From contig JAUNKR010000022.1 of NCBI GenBank assembly GCA_030532705.1, positions 1 to 35,576 of the forward strand: a stretch of DNA of 35,576 bases, given 5' to 3'. This stretch comes from Peptostreptococcaceae bacterium (GTDB taxonomy: Bacteria; Bacillota; Clostridia; Peptostreptococcales; Filifactoraceae). Positions 24,814-33,965 of the stretch are shown here, piece by piece. The translations under genes and the position numbers were made by a program. The first letter of the stretch is position 1. The number at the start of each line of letters is the position of its first letter. The notes under the pieces are model-generated. The model was not told the DNA's origin and ran no database searches. It saw only the letters and a list, made by a program, of their open reading frames with translations.

Positions 24814-26616
24814 GTGAATAAACAAGAGCGTACAAGAAATTTTAGTATCATTGCGCATATCGACCACGGAAAATCAACGCTTGCAGATCGTTTGATCGAA
24901 ATGACGGGTGTAGTGGCACAAAGAGATATGAAGGAGCAGTTGCTCGATAATATGGATATCGAGCGTGAGCGAGGCATCACGATCAAACTGCAGACGATGA
25001 AGCTTGTATATCAGGCGGATGATGGAAACGAATATTATCTGAATCTTATCGATACACCGGGTCATGTGGACTTTAACTATGAAGTATCGCGAAGTTTGGC
25101 GGCATGTGAAGGAGCGATCTTGGTCGTGGATGCGGCGCAGGGCGTCGAAGCACAGACCTTGGCAAATGTCTATCTGGCGATCGATCAAGACCTTGAGATC
25201 GTGCCGGTCATCAACAAGATCGATCTTCCGAGTGCAAGGCCCGATGAGATCAAGGAGGAAATTGAAGAGATCATTGGATTGGATGCATCCTATGCGCCTT
25301 TGATCTCGGCAAAGGACGGTTTAAATATAAAGGATGTTTTGGAGGCGATCGTCCAATATGTACCTGCGCCATCCGGCGATAAGGAAGCATCGCTGAAGGC
25401 ATTGATCTTTGATTCCTATTATGACAGCTACAAAGGGGTCATCGCCTATATCCGTGTATTTGAAGGCTCGGTAAAAAAAGGCGATCGCATCCGAATGATG
25501 AATACAAAAAAAGAATTTGAAGTATTGGAAGTGGGCGTGATCTCGCCGACTCATAAAGCAGTGGATATTTTGGAGGCAGGCGATGTAGGTTATCTTACCG
25601 CTTCGATCAAGGATATTCGATCCTGTCGTGTGGGTGATACGATCACACAGGTCGACCATCCGACCGAGCAAGCGCTTCCGGGATATAAAAAAGCCACTCC
25701 GATGGTATATTGCGGAGTGTATCCGGCAGAGGGCGAGAAGTATGAGAATGTTCGAGATGCTCTGGAGAAACTTCAGGTCAATGATGCGGCGCTCGAATTT
25801 GAGCCCGAGACCTCTGCGGCGCTAGGCTTCGGCTTTAGATGCGGATTTTTGGGTCTTTTGCATATGGAGATCATTCAGGAGCGTTTGGAGCGAGAATTTG
25901 ATCTGGATATGATCACTACGGCGCCATCGGTAGTATACAAGGTCGTAAAAAACAATGGAGAGGTGCTGATGGTACAAAACCCGGCAAACCTTCCGCCTCC
26001 GGCTGAGATCGATCATATCGAGGAACCGATCGTCAAGGCGGATATCATCGTACCGAAGGATTATGTCGGTGCCGTGATGGAGCTTGCTCAGGATCGTCGC
26101 GGGGAGATGATCAATATGGAGTATCTTGATACAAAACGCGTCACATTACATTACGATCTTCCGCTCAACGAAGTGGTTTATGATTTCTTTGACTCGCTGA
26201 AATCAAGAACCAAGGGATATGGCTCTTTTGACTATGAATTTAAGGATTATTCCCCATCCGTGCTCGTCAAAATGGATATCCTCATCAATAAAGAACAGGT
26301 GGACGCATTATCCTTCATCGTCCATGAATCGACCGCCTATAAACGTGGAAAGCTGATGGTGGAGAAACTCAAGGGTGAGATCCCGAAACATCAATTCCCG
26401 ATCCCGATCCAAGCGGCGATCGGAACGAAGATCATTGCAAGAGAAACCATCTCGGCATATCGTAAAGACGTATTGGCAAAATGTTATGGAGGAGATATTT
26501 CTCGAAAGAGAAAGCTTCTTGAAAAACAAAAAGAAGGAAAGAAAAGGATGCGCCAAGTCGGCAGCGTAGAAGTGCCGCAAAAGGCATTTATGTCCATATT
26601 AAAACTGGATAATTAA
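24814..26616 (+). CDS. lepA: Elongation factor 4 / LepA GTPase
   Basis: A 600-residue translational GTPase, the usual family length. It binds the ribosome and is credited with back-translocation or assistance in 30S biogenesis. The GTG start at 24814 follows GGGAAG and gives the family N-terminus [21 protein letters not shown] motifs are intact: AHIDHGKST (G1), DTPGHVDF (G3) and NKIDLP (G4). The LepA-specific C-terminal domain ends [20 protein letters not shown] and [10 protein letters not shown]. It has its own promoter and terminator. In many Firmicutes lepA lies near hemN, hrcA or dnaK; here those genes are absent, as lepA sits between recA and sbcD. Confidence 0.98.
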   Translation: MNKQERTRNFSIIAHIDHGKSTLADRLIEMTGVVAQRDMKEQLLDNMDIERERGITIKLQTMKLVYQADDGNEYYLNLIDTPGHVDFNYEVSRSLAACEGAILVVDAAQGVEAQTLANVYLAIDQDLEIVPVINKIDLPSARPDEIKEEIEEIIGLDASYAPLISAKDGLNIKDVLEAIVQYVPAPSGDKEASLKALIFDSYYDSYKGVIAYIRVFEGSVKKGDRIRMMNTKKEFEVLEVGVISPTHKAVDILEAGDVGYLTASIKDIRSCRVGDTITQVDHPTEQALPGYKKATPMVYCGVYPAEGEKYENVRDALEKLQVNDAALEFEPETSAALGFGFRCGFLGLLHMEIIQERLEREFDLDMITTAPSVVYKVVKNNGEVLMVQNPANLPPPAEIDHIEEPIVKADIIVPKDYVGAVMELAQDRRGEMINMEYLDTKRVTLHYDLPLNEVVYDFFDSLKSRTKGYGSFDYEFKDYSPSVLVKMDILINKEQVDALSFIVHESTAYKRGKLMVEKLKGEIPKHQFPIPIQAAIGTKIIARETISAYRKDVLAKCYGGDISRKRKLLEKQKEGKKRMRQVGSVEVPQKAFMSILKLDN

Positions 26617-26624
26617 GATCATAT

Positions 26625-26654
26625 AAGAGCTTCATCGTAAGATGGGCTCTTTTT
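26625..26654 (+). terminator. Terminator after lepA
   Basis: AAGAGC-TT-CATC (26625-26636) pairs with GATGGGCTCTT (26641-26651) around a GTAA tetraloop with one bulged T, and ends in a T-run. Confidence 0.82.
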
Positions 26655-26897
26655 ATGGTATGACCGGATCGGCGATGTTCATCCCGCTTACTCAGGCAAA
26701 AGATCAAGTGATCTCTCGGTGATGAATCATTTTCGGTTTACAAGCGAAGCATTCAAATGCGGATCCTTGCTCAAAAGTAGGCATAAGAGTCTAGCGAGCG
26801 TTCTTACCCGGAAAATATTTTCGGTTGACTATTTTTTCGGATCAATCAAACCATTGGAAGAACTTTTTTGGATCAATGCCCCCAAGAAGTGATTATC
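26655..26897 (+). other. Non-coding interval before the sbcDC leader
   Basis: Part of the 412-base gap between lepA and sbcD. No frame longer than about 20 codons starts from a plausible site, and no tRNA or known riboswitch pattern was seen. A TTGACT at 26825-26830 has no matching -10 at normal spacing. Confidence 0.4.
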
Positions 26898-26977
26898 TAT
26901 GATAAAATAAGAGGTGGAAACCTCGCTTTCAAAAAGAGCATGGTAGATCATAATAGAGATCGAGATGCTCTTTTTTT
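26898..26977 (+). ncRNA. Putative short leader RNA or attenuator upstream of sbcDC
   Basis: A -10-like TATGATAAAAT (26898-26908) is followed by a hairpin GAGGT (26911-26915) / ACCTC (26920-26924) with a GGAA tetraloop. Next comes a terminator: AAAAAGAGCAT (26931-26941) pairs with ATGCTCTTTTT (26965-26975), with an inner GATC/GATC pairing and a T-run. The terminator lies about 50 bases before sbcD and has no gene in front of it. It could end a small RNA, or work as an attenuator for sbcDC. No good -35 was found, which weakens the promoter part. Confidence 0.5.
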
Positions 26978-27028
26978 AGAGGAGAAATCAGCTTTGGATT
27001 GATGGAATAATTGGAGGAATAAAGGATC

Positions 27029-28243
27029 ATGCGGATCATACATACATCGGATTGGCATTTGGGAAAAAACTTGGAAGGTGCAAGCAGATTGGATGAGCAG
27101 GAGCAGTTCATCGATTTTTTTGTGGGGAGATGTGAGGAGCTCAGACCGGATCTGATCTTGTTGGCCGGTGATGTATATGACACACCGAATCCGCCGGCAC
27201 GAGCCGAAAAACTGTTTTATGATGCACTCAAAAAACTTTCTCGAAAAGGAGATTGTTTGACACTTGTGATCGCCGGCAACCACGATAATCCGGATCGTCT
27301 GGTCTCGGCAACACCTCTCGCAATGGAACATGGGATCGTCATGCTCGGTACGCCAAAGACGATCGTGCATACGGGGATGTATGGAAATCACGAGTTGATC
27401 CGCTCCGGAGAAGGTTTTGTGGAGATGAAGATCCATGGAGAAAATGTAGTGGTCGTTGCCGTTCCATACCCGAGCGAAAAGAGGCTTAATGAAGTTTTTT
27501 ATGAGGATCATGAGGAAGAAGAGGAGCGGATGGCGAGCTATGCTGAAAAGATCGGTGCTTTGTTCGAGCATCTGGGATCGTATTTTAGAGAAGATACGAT
27601 CAATCTGACCGTGAGTCATCTTTTTGCATTCGGTGCAGATCCGGCAGGCTCCGAGCGTGTGAGTTCTTTGGGCGGAAGTTTTCAGGTCGGGACGAATCTG
27701 CTTCCTCAAAAAGCACATTACACTGCGCTGGGACATATCCACAAACCGCAAATTTTGCCAAATACGGATAAAAAGATGAGATATAGCGGCTCTCCGATCC
27801 ATTACAGCATATCCGAGCCAAGCACGAACAAGAAATTTTATGTGATCGATGTGGACAAGGAGCATCAGGTGACCATCGATGAGGTACAGATCCCGATCTT
27901 CAAACCGATCGAGCTGTGGAAAGTGGATTCTGTTGAAGAAGCGATCCAAAAATGTGAAGAGCATCAAGGAGAGAACAGCTGGGTCTATTTGGAGATCAAG
28001 ACCGATCGGTCGATCCGTGAGGATGAGATCAAAAAAATGAAGTCTCTAAAAAAAGACATCCTGGAGATTCGCCCGAATATCCAGGCGATGATCCATAAAA
28101 AAGAGATGCATCGTATCAGTGAGCTGTCTTTTGAAGATCAGTTTGTTGAATTTTATAAAGCACAAAAGGGAATGGAGCCACAAAGAGAGATGGTGGATCT
28201 TCTGATGAATATTTTGGAGGAGGGCGAGCATGAAGCCGATTAG
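27029..28243 (+). CDS. sbcD: Nuclease SbcCD subunit D
   Basis: A 404-residue Mre11-type nuclease subunit that, with SbcC, opens hairpins and blocked DNA ends. The metallophosphatase motifs appear in order: SDWHLGK near the start, LLAGDVYD, IAGNHDNPDRL, VSHLFAFGA and LGHIHKPQ, so both metal sites look intact. The C-terminal 130 residues form the usual SbcC-binding part. The ATG follows GGAGG (27013-27017) and a nearer AAAGGA. It overlaps sbcC by 14 bases, the common arrangement for the pair. Transcription may come from the leader unit at 26898, or from read-through past its terminator. Confidence 0.97.
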   Translation: MRIIHTSDWHLGKNLEGASRLDEQEQFIDFFVGRCEELRPDLILLAGDVYDTPNPPARAEKLFYDALKKLSRKGDCLTLVIAGNHDNPDRLVSATPLAMEHGIVMLGTPKTIVHTGMYGNHELIRSGEGFVEMKIHGENVVVVAVPYPSEKRLNEVFYEDHEEEEERMASYAEKIGALFEHLGSYFREDTINLTVSHLFAFGADPAGSERVSSLGGSFQVGTNLLPQKAHYTALGHIHKPQILPNTDKKMRYSGSPIHYSISEPSTNKKFYVIDVDKEHQVTIDEVQIPIFKPIELWKVDSVEEAIQKCEEHQGENSWVYLEIKTDRSIREDEIKKMKSLKKDILEIRPNIQAMIHKKEMHRISELSFEDQFVEFYKAQKGMEPQREMVDLLMNILEEGEHEAD

Positions 28244-31200
28244 TATAAGCATCAAGGGATTGAACTCCTTTGTGGAAGAACAGACGATCGATTTTGAGAA
28301 ACTGAGCAGTCAAGGTCTTTTTGGGATCTTCGGACCGACAGGGAGTGGAAAGTCTACTGTGCTGGATGCGATCACCTTTGCGCTTTATGGGCAGATCGCC
28401 AGAGAAACCAATAAGAAAAATAAATCGGAATATATCAATACCAATTTGGATACGGCTCGAGTCGTCTTTGAGTTTGAAGTCAATTCGGACACCAGCCGTC
28501 GCTATAAGATCATAAGAGAGCTGAAGCGGAACAAAAAGGGAAGCGTTCAGACAGGCGAATGTAAGATCGTATCTCTTACGGAGAATGAGATCCTTGGCGA
28601 AAAAGAAAGAGAAACCTCCGAAGCGATCAAAAAGATCATCGGATTGGAGTATGAGGATTTTGTAAAAACCGTCGTATTGCCTCAGGGCGGGTTCAATGAT
28701 TTTTTGAAAATGGAAGGCAAGGATCGCCGGGAGATCCTTGAACGACTGTTTAACCTCGAAAAATATGGCAGGGATCTCGAGATCAAGATCGGAGAGCAGG
28801 TAAAAAAAGTTGAGCTTGAAAAAAGTACGATCGAAGGAGAGCTCAAGGCCTATGGCGAAATCAGCGAAGATCTCGTCAAAGAGCAGAAGCAACTCGTAAA
28901 TAAATCGAAAGAAGAGCTGAAGATCTTAGAAAAAGAAAAGAAAGCGTCCGATCTTGATTTTGAAAGATCGAAGGCGGTCTTTGAGCTACAAAAAAATCTT
29001 GTGGAGCTGGAGAAAGGTTTGGAGCGAGAGCTATCGAATGTCCCACAGATCGAAGGTCTCAAAAGACAGCTCGATGAAGCGAACAAAGCGACGATCTTGG
29101 AGCCGATGTTCAGAAGCTATCGAGATTTGAATGAGAGGGGCTTAAAGGCAAAAAATGAGTTGCTACGACTTGAAGAACATCATAAAGAAATGGTTCAACT
29201 ACAGAAAGAGCTGAGCGAGCTATTTCAAAAAATCGACGAAGAGAAAAATACTCGATATCCGGAACTGCTCAAAAAGCAGGCCGGGCTTGACGGATCGATC
29301 GAAAGATGGCAAAAGTATAGCGAAAACAAAAAAAGACTTTCGGCCATTGATGAGGAACTCACAAAATCAGAGCAAAAAGCGAAACAGATCGAATCAAAAA
29401 ACGAACAGCTCATATCTCAAAAGATCGAATTGGAAAAAGAAATCTTAAGCAAGAAGGATTGGATCAAGCAAAATAAAGTATCACAGGAAGAAAAAATTAG
29501 GCTCATGGAAGCGGTGACTTATTTTGACAAGCGAAAGGATCTGACCGCGCGTTTTGAGTTGCTTTCTTCAGAGGTCTTAAAGGCTCAGGAAAAGCTGAAA
29601 CAAATCGAGCAGGAGATCGCCGATCTGAAAACGAAGCAAACAGAGCTTCAGGAACAGAAGAGCTCATTGTCTAAACGGCACGAGCTCTATAAGCAAAGTC
29701 CTTTTGCAGATCCGCTTCATATAGTGGAAAAAAAACAGAAGTTTCTACAACAGATCGATGAGATCGACCAGCGAAGCAAAAAGCAACGGGAATATATGGA
29801 GATCTCAAACAGCTTGACGGAGCTTTTGGCAGGCAGAGAGTCACATCAGAAAAAAATGCATGTCACCGTATCGGAATACCAAAAGAAACAACAGGAATAT
29901 CATGAGCTATTGATGAAAAACAGTGCGGATGTGATCCGGCGTTCATTGCATGAAGGGGATCTTTGTCCGGTATGCTCGAATCTTGTAAAAGATCTGCGGG
30001 AGGAAGACTTAGAACAAGACGACCATGCAACAGCATTGCTTGGAGAGATCCAAACTCAATTAGAGGAGCTTGGAAAAGAACAACAACAGCTGGTCCAAAT
30101 GAAGGGGTCGATGGATGAAAAGATATCGATCCTTGAGGGATCAAAGAAAGAGCTGGATGAAGAACTTCAAAGACCGATGCCGGAGCCGGATAAAGATGCT
30201 CTTCAAGAACAATTTCTGAAAGACGAGCAGGAAGATCAGAAGATCCGGTCCGGCCTAAAGGAATTTGAAGGCGCTCTAAAAGAGCTTGAACAAAAAGAAA
30301 ATAATTTACAAAATCTTATGGTAGCAAAGCTTGCTACCGGCGATGCGTTAAAAGAGCAGCTGACAAAGGATCTCGGTCTGGCTGAAAACTTGCGGCAGGA
30401 GATGGAGCAGATCGGTGTAAAACTCAAGAATGTTTTTGGGGATCGTAGCGATACAACGCCTCGAGAACAGTTGGAAGCACTGAACAAGATCCAGGAAAAG
30501 ATCGATGCGATCCAGAGCGAGGTGGAATTATCCGGTCAAAAACAGATCGAAAGATCCAATGAGATCGAGCGGCTGCGCAACGACTTGACAGAGCTAAAAT
30601 CAGCCTTTGCAGGAATGAAGGCGCAGAAACGGGAGCTTGAAGCGATCGCTGAAAATGATCAGAAACAGCTGGAATCTTTGCTTGGCAGTGCAATGGATCC
30701 AACGATGGAGATCGAAAAAAACAAAAGATCCATTCAAGACTTGCAAGATCGTTTTGAAAAAGTGAAGCGAGATAAGGATGAGAATGATCGTCAGATGAAC
30801 GAAGTTTCCAAGCAAAAGGATCTGGCACAACAAAATCTTGATAGTATGCGAGAGATGGCTCGCAATACTCAGAAGGAACTGTATGAAAAAATCGAGATGC
30901 TTGAGATCGTGAATTTTTCGGACTTGAATGATCAGCAAAAATTTGATCAGCTCAAAGAATGGATCCCGAAAATCGAATCAAAAGCTCTATCGGATGAAGA
31001 TAAGAGAACAAAAAATGAACAGATCGAGCAACATCAACGTTTTTTAAGCTCCCAAAAAGGGCAGATCGATAATGTCAAAAAACAGATCGGAGATCGTCAT
31101 ATTTCGGAAGAAATTTTCGAAGATATAAAGCAAAAGAACAACGAGATCAATCAGAAATTTGAAGACTTGTTACAGAAACTTGCAAGAGATCAGCAAATCT

Positions 31201-31781
31201 ACAACGATAAAAAAACTAAATTGGAGCAGGTAAGAGAGCTTTGCGTTCGACAGCAAAAAATCACAGACCGTTTCGAACTACTCAAGGAACTGAGACAGGT
31301 GTTCATGGGCAAGAAGTTTGTTGAGTTTATGGCGATGAAGCAGCTTGATTATGTGACGATCGAAGCGACTCAGATCCTCTCGGACATCACAAACGGAGCG
31401 TATCATCTGGAAGTGGATGAAGAAGGAGCTTTCAAGATCCGTGACAACAAGAATGGCGGGGCGATCCGTAATGTAAGATCACTTTCCGGAGGGGAGACCT
31501 TTGTCGTATCTCTTTCGCTGGCATTGGCACTTTCAGCGCAGATCCAGCTTAAAGGCGTTGCACCACTCGAGCTCTTTTTCCTGGATGAAGGATTCGGAAC
31601 ACTAGATGATGATCTGCTTGAGGTCGTGATGGATGCGCTGGAAAAGATCCAACATGATCGGCTGAAGATCGGTATCATTTCACATGTGGAGCAACTGAAA
31701 CAACGTATTCCGGTCAAGCTGATGGTCACTCCGGCAAAGATGGGAGAAGGCGGAAGCAAGGTGAAGATCGAATACAGCTAG
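28230..31781 (+). CDS. sbcC: Nuclease SbcCD subunit C (Rad50-like ATPase)
   Basis: A 1183-residue SMC-like ATPase. The N-terminal half-domain has Walker A GPTGSGKST and LPQGGFNDFLKM. Two long charged coiled coils follow, joined by the zinc hook CPVC (Cys579, Cys582) in GDLCPVCSNL. The C-terminal half-domain has the signature LSGGETFVVSLSLALALS and Walker B LFFLDEGFGTLD. All features of an active SbcC/Rad50 are present, and the length is in the usual range (about 1000-1200). Its ATG lies 14 bases inside sbcD. No T-run terminator follows directly; an imperfect AAGATC/GATCTT hairpin lies just after the stop. Confidence 0.98.
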   Translation: MKPISISIKGLNSFVEEQTIDFEKLSSQGLFGIFGPTGSGKSTVLDAITFALYGQIARETNKKNKSEYINTNLDTARVVFEFEVNSDTSRRYKIIRELKRNKKGSVQTGECKIVSLTENEILGEKERETSEAIKKIIGLEYEDFVKTVVLPQGGFNDFLKMEGKDRREILERLFNLEKYGRDLEIKIGEQVKKVELEKSTIEGELKAYGEISEDLVKEQKQLVNKSKEELKILEKEKKASDLDFERSKAVFELQKNLVELEKGLERELSNVPQIEGLKRQLDEANKATILEPMFRSYRDLNERGLKAKNELLRLEEHHKEMVQLQKELSELFQKIDEEKNTRYPELLKKQAGLDGSIERWQKYSENKKRLSAIDEELTKSEQKAKQIESKNEQLISQKIELEKEILSKKDWIKQNKVSQEEKIRLMEAVTYFDKRKDLTARFELLSSEVLKAQEKLKQIEQEIADLKTKQTELQEQKSSLSKRHELYKQSPFADPLHIVEKKQKFLQQIDEIDQRSKKQREYMEISNSLTELLAGRESHQKKMHVTVSEYQKKQQEYHELLMKNSADVIRRSLHEGDLCPVCSNLVKDLREEDLEQDDHATALLGEIQTQLEELGKEQQQLVQMKGSMDEKISILEGSKKELDEELQRPMPEPDKDALQEQFLKDEQEDQKIRSGLKEFEGALKELEQKENNLQNLMVAKLATGDALKEQLTKDLGLAENLRQEMEQIGVKLKNVFGDRSDTTPREQLEALNKIQEKIDAIQSEVELSGQKQIERSNEIERLRNDLTELKSAFAGMKAQKRELEAIAENDQKQLESLLGSAMDPTMEIEKNKRSIQDLQDRFEKVKRDKDENDRQMNEVSKQKDLAQQNLDSMREMARNTQKELYEKIEMLEIVNFSDLNDQQKFDQLKEWIPKIESKALSDEDKRTKNEQIEQHQRFLSSQKGQIDNVKKQIGDRHISEEIFEDIKQKNNEINQKFEDLLQKLARDQQIYNDKKTKLEQVRELCVRQQKITDRFELLKELRQVFMGKKFVEFMAMKQLDYVTIEATQILSDITNGAYHLEVDEEGAFKIRDNKNGGAIRNVRSLSGGETFVVSLSLALALSAQIQLKGVAPLELFFLDEGFGTLDDDLLEVVMDALEKIQHDRLKIGIISHVEQLKQRIPVKLMVTPAKMGEGGSKVKIEYS

Positions 31782-31863
31782 ATTTTCTGAAGATCGAAAG
31801 CTTTGATCTTAAGCGGAAAGCAATAGAGTTTTTTGAAAGATCAAAAACAAGATTTTTGAATCA

Positions 31864-31891
31864 TTGAAGTGCAGACCTTTACTGGTATAAA
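31864..31891 (+). promoter_or_regulatory. Promoter of the methyltransferase gene
   Basis: TTGAAG (31864-31869), a 16-base spacer and TATAAA (31886-31891) preceded by an extended TGG element, 40 bases before the start codon. Confidence 0.65.
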
Positions 31892-31931
31892 AATACTTTT
31901 GGAAAGGGATTTTTAGGATAAAGGAGAAGAG

Positions 31932-32681
31932 ATGGGGCAGGAAGCATACGGATTTTTGGCACAGATCTACGATGATCTGATGGAACAGGTGGACTATACA
32001 GAATGGGCAGATTTTGTCATGCAGATGGTAGAGGAGCAGGGGGATCTACCGAAGAATATCTTGGAGCTGGGATGTGGGACAGGCAATATCACGAAAGAAT
32101 TGCTCCAGAGGGACTATGAGGTCGTCGGGGTCGATATTTCGGAAGAAATGCTGGAGCTGGCTCGTGAGAAAACATCGGAATTTGGCAAAAACATCATTTT
32201 GATCCAGCAGGATATCACCGAAATGGACTTTGACATCTATGAGATCGATTGTATCATTGCCTGCAACGATACTTTCAACTATATCATAGACAAAGATGCA
32301 TTGCGCTCCGCCCTACGGTATCTTTATCCGCGGATGAAAAAGGGAGGACAGCTAGTCTTTGACATCAGTTCAGAGTATAAGCTTCAAAATATTTTGGGCA
32401 ATCATGTATTTGGGGAAAGCTTTGAAGATTTTGCCTATCTGTGGGAGAATTTTTATGACGAAAACGAAAAGCTCGCAGAGATGCTGATCAATATTTTTTC
32501 TCGTGAAGAGGAGCTTTACCGCAGAGATACCGAAATCCATTATCAGAGAGCCTATGGAGAAGAGGAGATCATTCAGCTTCTAAAAGAAGCAGGGTTTCAA
32601 AATATCAAAACCTATGCGGACTTTGAGATGAAGACCCCGAATGAAAAGAGTGAGCGGATCTTCTTCAGTTGTGTCAAATAG
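31932..32681 (+). CDS. Class I SAM-dependent methyltransferase
   Basis: A 249-residue soluble methyltransferase of the Rossmann type. Motif I is LELGCGTGNITKELL (about 43-57), the acidic end of strand 2 is VVGVDISEEML, and motif IV region reads IDCIIACNDTFNYI. The opening AYGFLAQIYDDLMEQVDYTEWADF matches a small-molecule methyltransferase subgroup common in clostridia (here given as AYGFLAQIYDDLM). The substrate is unknown. AAGGAG precedes the ATG, and an extended -10 promoter lies upstream, so it is probably a separate transcription unit or the first gene before hslO. Length and motifs look normal. Confidence 0.88.
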   Translation: MGQEAYGFLAQIYDDLMEQVDYTEWADFVMQMVEEQGDLPKNILELGCGTGNITKELLQRDYEVVGVDISEEMLELAREKTSEFGKNIILIQQDITEMDFDIYEIDCIIACNDTFNYIIDKDALRSALRYLYPRMKKGGQLVFDISSEYKLQNILGNHVFGESFEDFAYLWENFYDENEKLAEMLINIFSREEELYRRDTEIHYQRAYGEEEIIQLLKEAGFQNIKTYADFEMKTPNEKSERIFFSCVK

Positions 32682-32732
32682 CCAGGATTCCTGAATCGGA
32701 TATTTTGAAGAAAGTGTAAAATATTTTATCGA

Positions 32733-32797
32733 CCTTTGATGCTGAGGAAAACAGAAGATCGTCAAAGGATTTTATCAAGACGATCTATCGGGTCGTC
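32733..32797 (+). promoter_or_regulatory. hslO leader with mutually exclusive pairings
   Basis: Three perfect or near-perfect 7-bp pairings share segments. CCTTTGA (32733-32739) pairs with TCAAAGG (32762-32768). GATCGTC (32757-32763) pairs with GACGATC (32779-32785). GACGATC also pairs with GGTCGTC (32791-32797) with one G-U. The second cannot coexist with the third and shares bases with the first. No T-run follows, so this is not a plain terminator. A switch or thermometer role is inferred. Confidence 0.42.
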
Positions 32798-32903
32798 AGC
32801 TTTAAGAACAAAATCAAAATAGGATAAATCTTTACAGAGTGATTCGATGAAAATATTTCATCAAGGATCTTGTAATATATTTAGAATGATCGGAGAAGAA
32901 ATT

Positions 32904-33785
32904 ATGGGAGAAATACTAAGAGCAACGAATAAAAATCTGACGATGAGGATCTTTGCGATCGAATCGACGGATATGGTCGAAAAAGCACGAATGATCCATC
33001 ACACGACGCCGGTCGCATCGGCGGCACTGGGACGTATGATCTCGGCCGCTTCGATGATGGGCGTGATGATGAAGGGAGATAATGACAAACTGACGGTTCA
33101 GATCAAAGGAGACGGCCCTCTTGGCGGCGTAGTCGCTGTGGTCAACTCAAAAGGAGTGGTCAAAGCATATCCGATGAATCCGATGGTCGATCTGCCGCTT
33201 CGAGAGGACGGAAAACTCGATGTGTCCGGCGCACTTGGACGAGAGGGAAAATTTACCGTGATCAAAGATCTTGGCTTGAAAGACCCTTATATCGGACAAA
33301 CAGATCTGGTGACCGGAGAGATCGCAGAAGATATTACCGCGTATTATGCTTATTCTGAGCAACAGCCGTCAGCAGTCGCACTGGGGGTGTTGGTCGCACC
33401 GGATCAAAGCATTATGGCGGCAGGCGGATTTATTGTGCAATTGATGCCGGATGCGCTGGAAGAAGAGATCTCTCAGCTTGAAAAGAATCTGAGCAAAGTA
33501 TCTTCGGTTTCCCATTTGATCGCTGACGGAAAAACGCTGGAAGAGATCGTTGAGCTTGTACTCGAAGGCTTGGATCCGATCTTCAATGAAAAAGTAAAGG
33601 TGGAGTTTCGTTGTGATTGCTCAAGAGAACGTATGGAAGCTGCACTTGTCAGCATCGGACTTGAAGAGCTTGAAGACATTTTGGCAAAAGAAAAAGAGAC
33701 CGAATTACAATGTCATTTTTGCAATACAAAATACCATTTCAGCGAGCAGGACATTCGAAACTTGATCCAAGAATCACAGGTATGA
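32904..33785 (+). CDS. hslO: Redox-regulated chaperone Hsp33
   Basis: A 293-residue Hsp33. It is a cytosolic holdase switched on by oxidative unfolding. The ATG at 32904 follows GGAGAAG (32892-32898) and gives the family start GEILRATNKN; an in-frame ATG at 32847 would add 19 residues with no good ribosome site. Family motifs include TPVASAALGRMISAASMMG, QIKGDGPLGGVV and GKFTVIKDLG. The redox zinc centre is intact, with Cys237-x-Cys239 (RCDCS) and Cys270-x2-Cys273 (CHFC). The leader upstream has alternative hairpins that could respond to temperature or another signal. No terminator is obvious downstream before rlmD. Confidence 0.97.
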   Translation: MGEILRATNKNLTMRIFAIESTDMVEKARMIHHTTPVASAALGRMISAASMMGVMMKGDNDKLTVQIKGDGPLGGVVAVVNSKGVVKAYPMNPMVDLPLREDGKLDVSGALGREGKFTVIKDLGLKDPYIGQTDLVTGEIAEDITAYYAYSEQQPSAVALGVLVAPDQSIMAAGGFIVQLMPDALEEEISQLEKNLSKVSSVSHLIADGKTLEEIVELVLEGLDPIFNEKVKVEFRCDCSRERMEAALVSIGLEELEDILAKEKETELQCHFCNTKYHFSEQDIRNLIQESQV

Positions 33786-33920
33786 TCCGGCTCTTGAATG
33801 ACAATGTGAGATTGGAATAGATCGGCTAAAAAATTGTGAAGAATTTCTGAAGCTGAGAACAGCAAAACAAAAATACGGTTTTGAGGTTGCCACATGTGTA
33901 AATCAATAGGAAGGTCAAAC

Positions 33921-33948
33921 TTCAAGTGAAAGTGGCGAACAATAAAGT
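33921..33948 (+). promoter_or_regulatory. Weak candidate promoter of rlmD
   Basis: TTCAAG (33921-33926), a 16-base spacer and TAAAGT (33943-33948), 18 bases before the ATG. The match is poor, and read-through from hslO is an alternative. The 180-base gap holds nothing else recognised. Confidence 0.3.
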
Positions 33949-33965
33949 TTAAATAGAATGAGGTT

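Noticed and set aside
26948-27967. Long minus-strand open frame (339 codons) over sbcD
   Set aside because: It is antisense to a well-conserved gene. Its protein is rich in His, Arg, Cys and Ile as expected of a shadow frame, and it has no ribosome site or known motif.
28116-28892. Minus-strand frame of 258 codons at the sbcD/sbcC junction
   Set aside because: It is opposite highly conserved SbcC ATPase coding sequence, with no sensible domain and no promoter or ribosome site.
31789-31812. Terminator directly after sbcC
   Set aside because: The AAGATC/GATCTT hairpin has no T-run after it.
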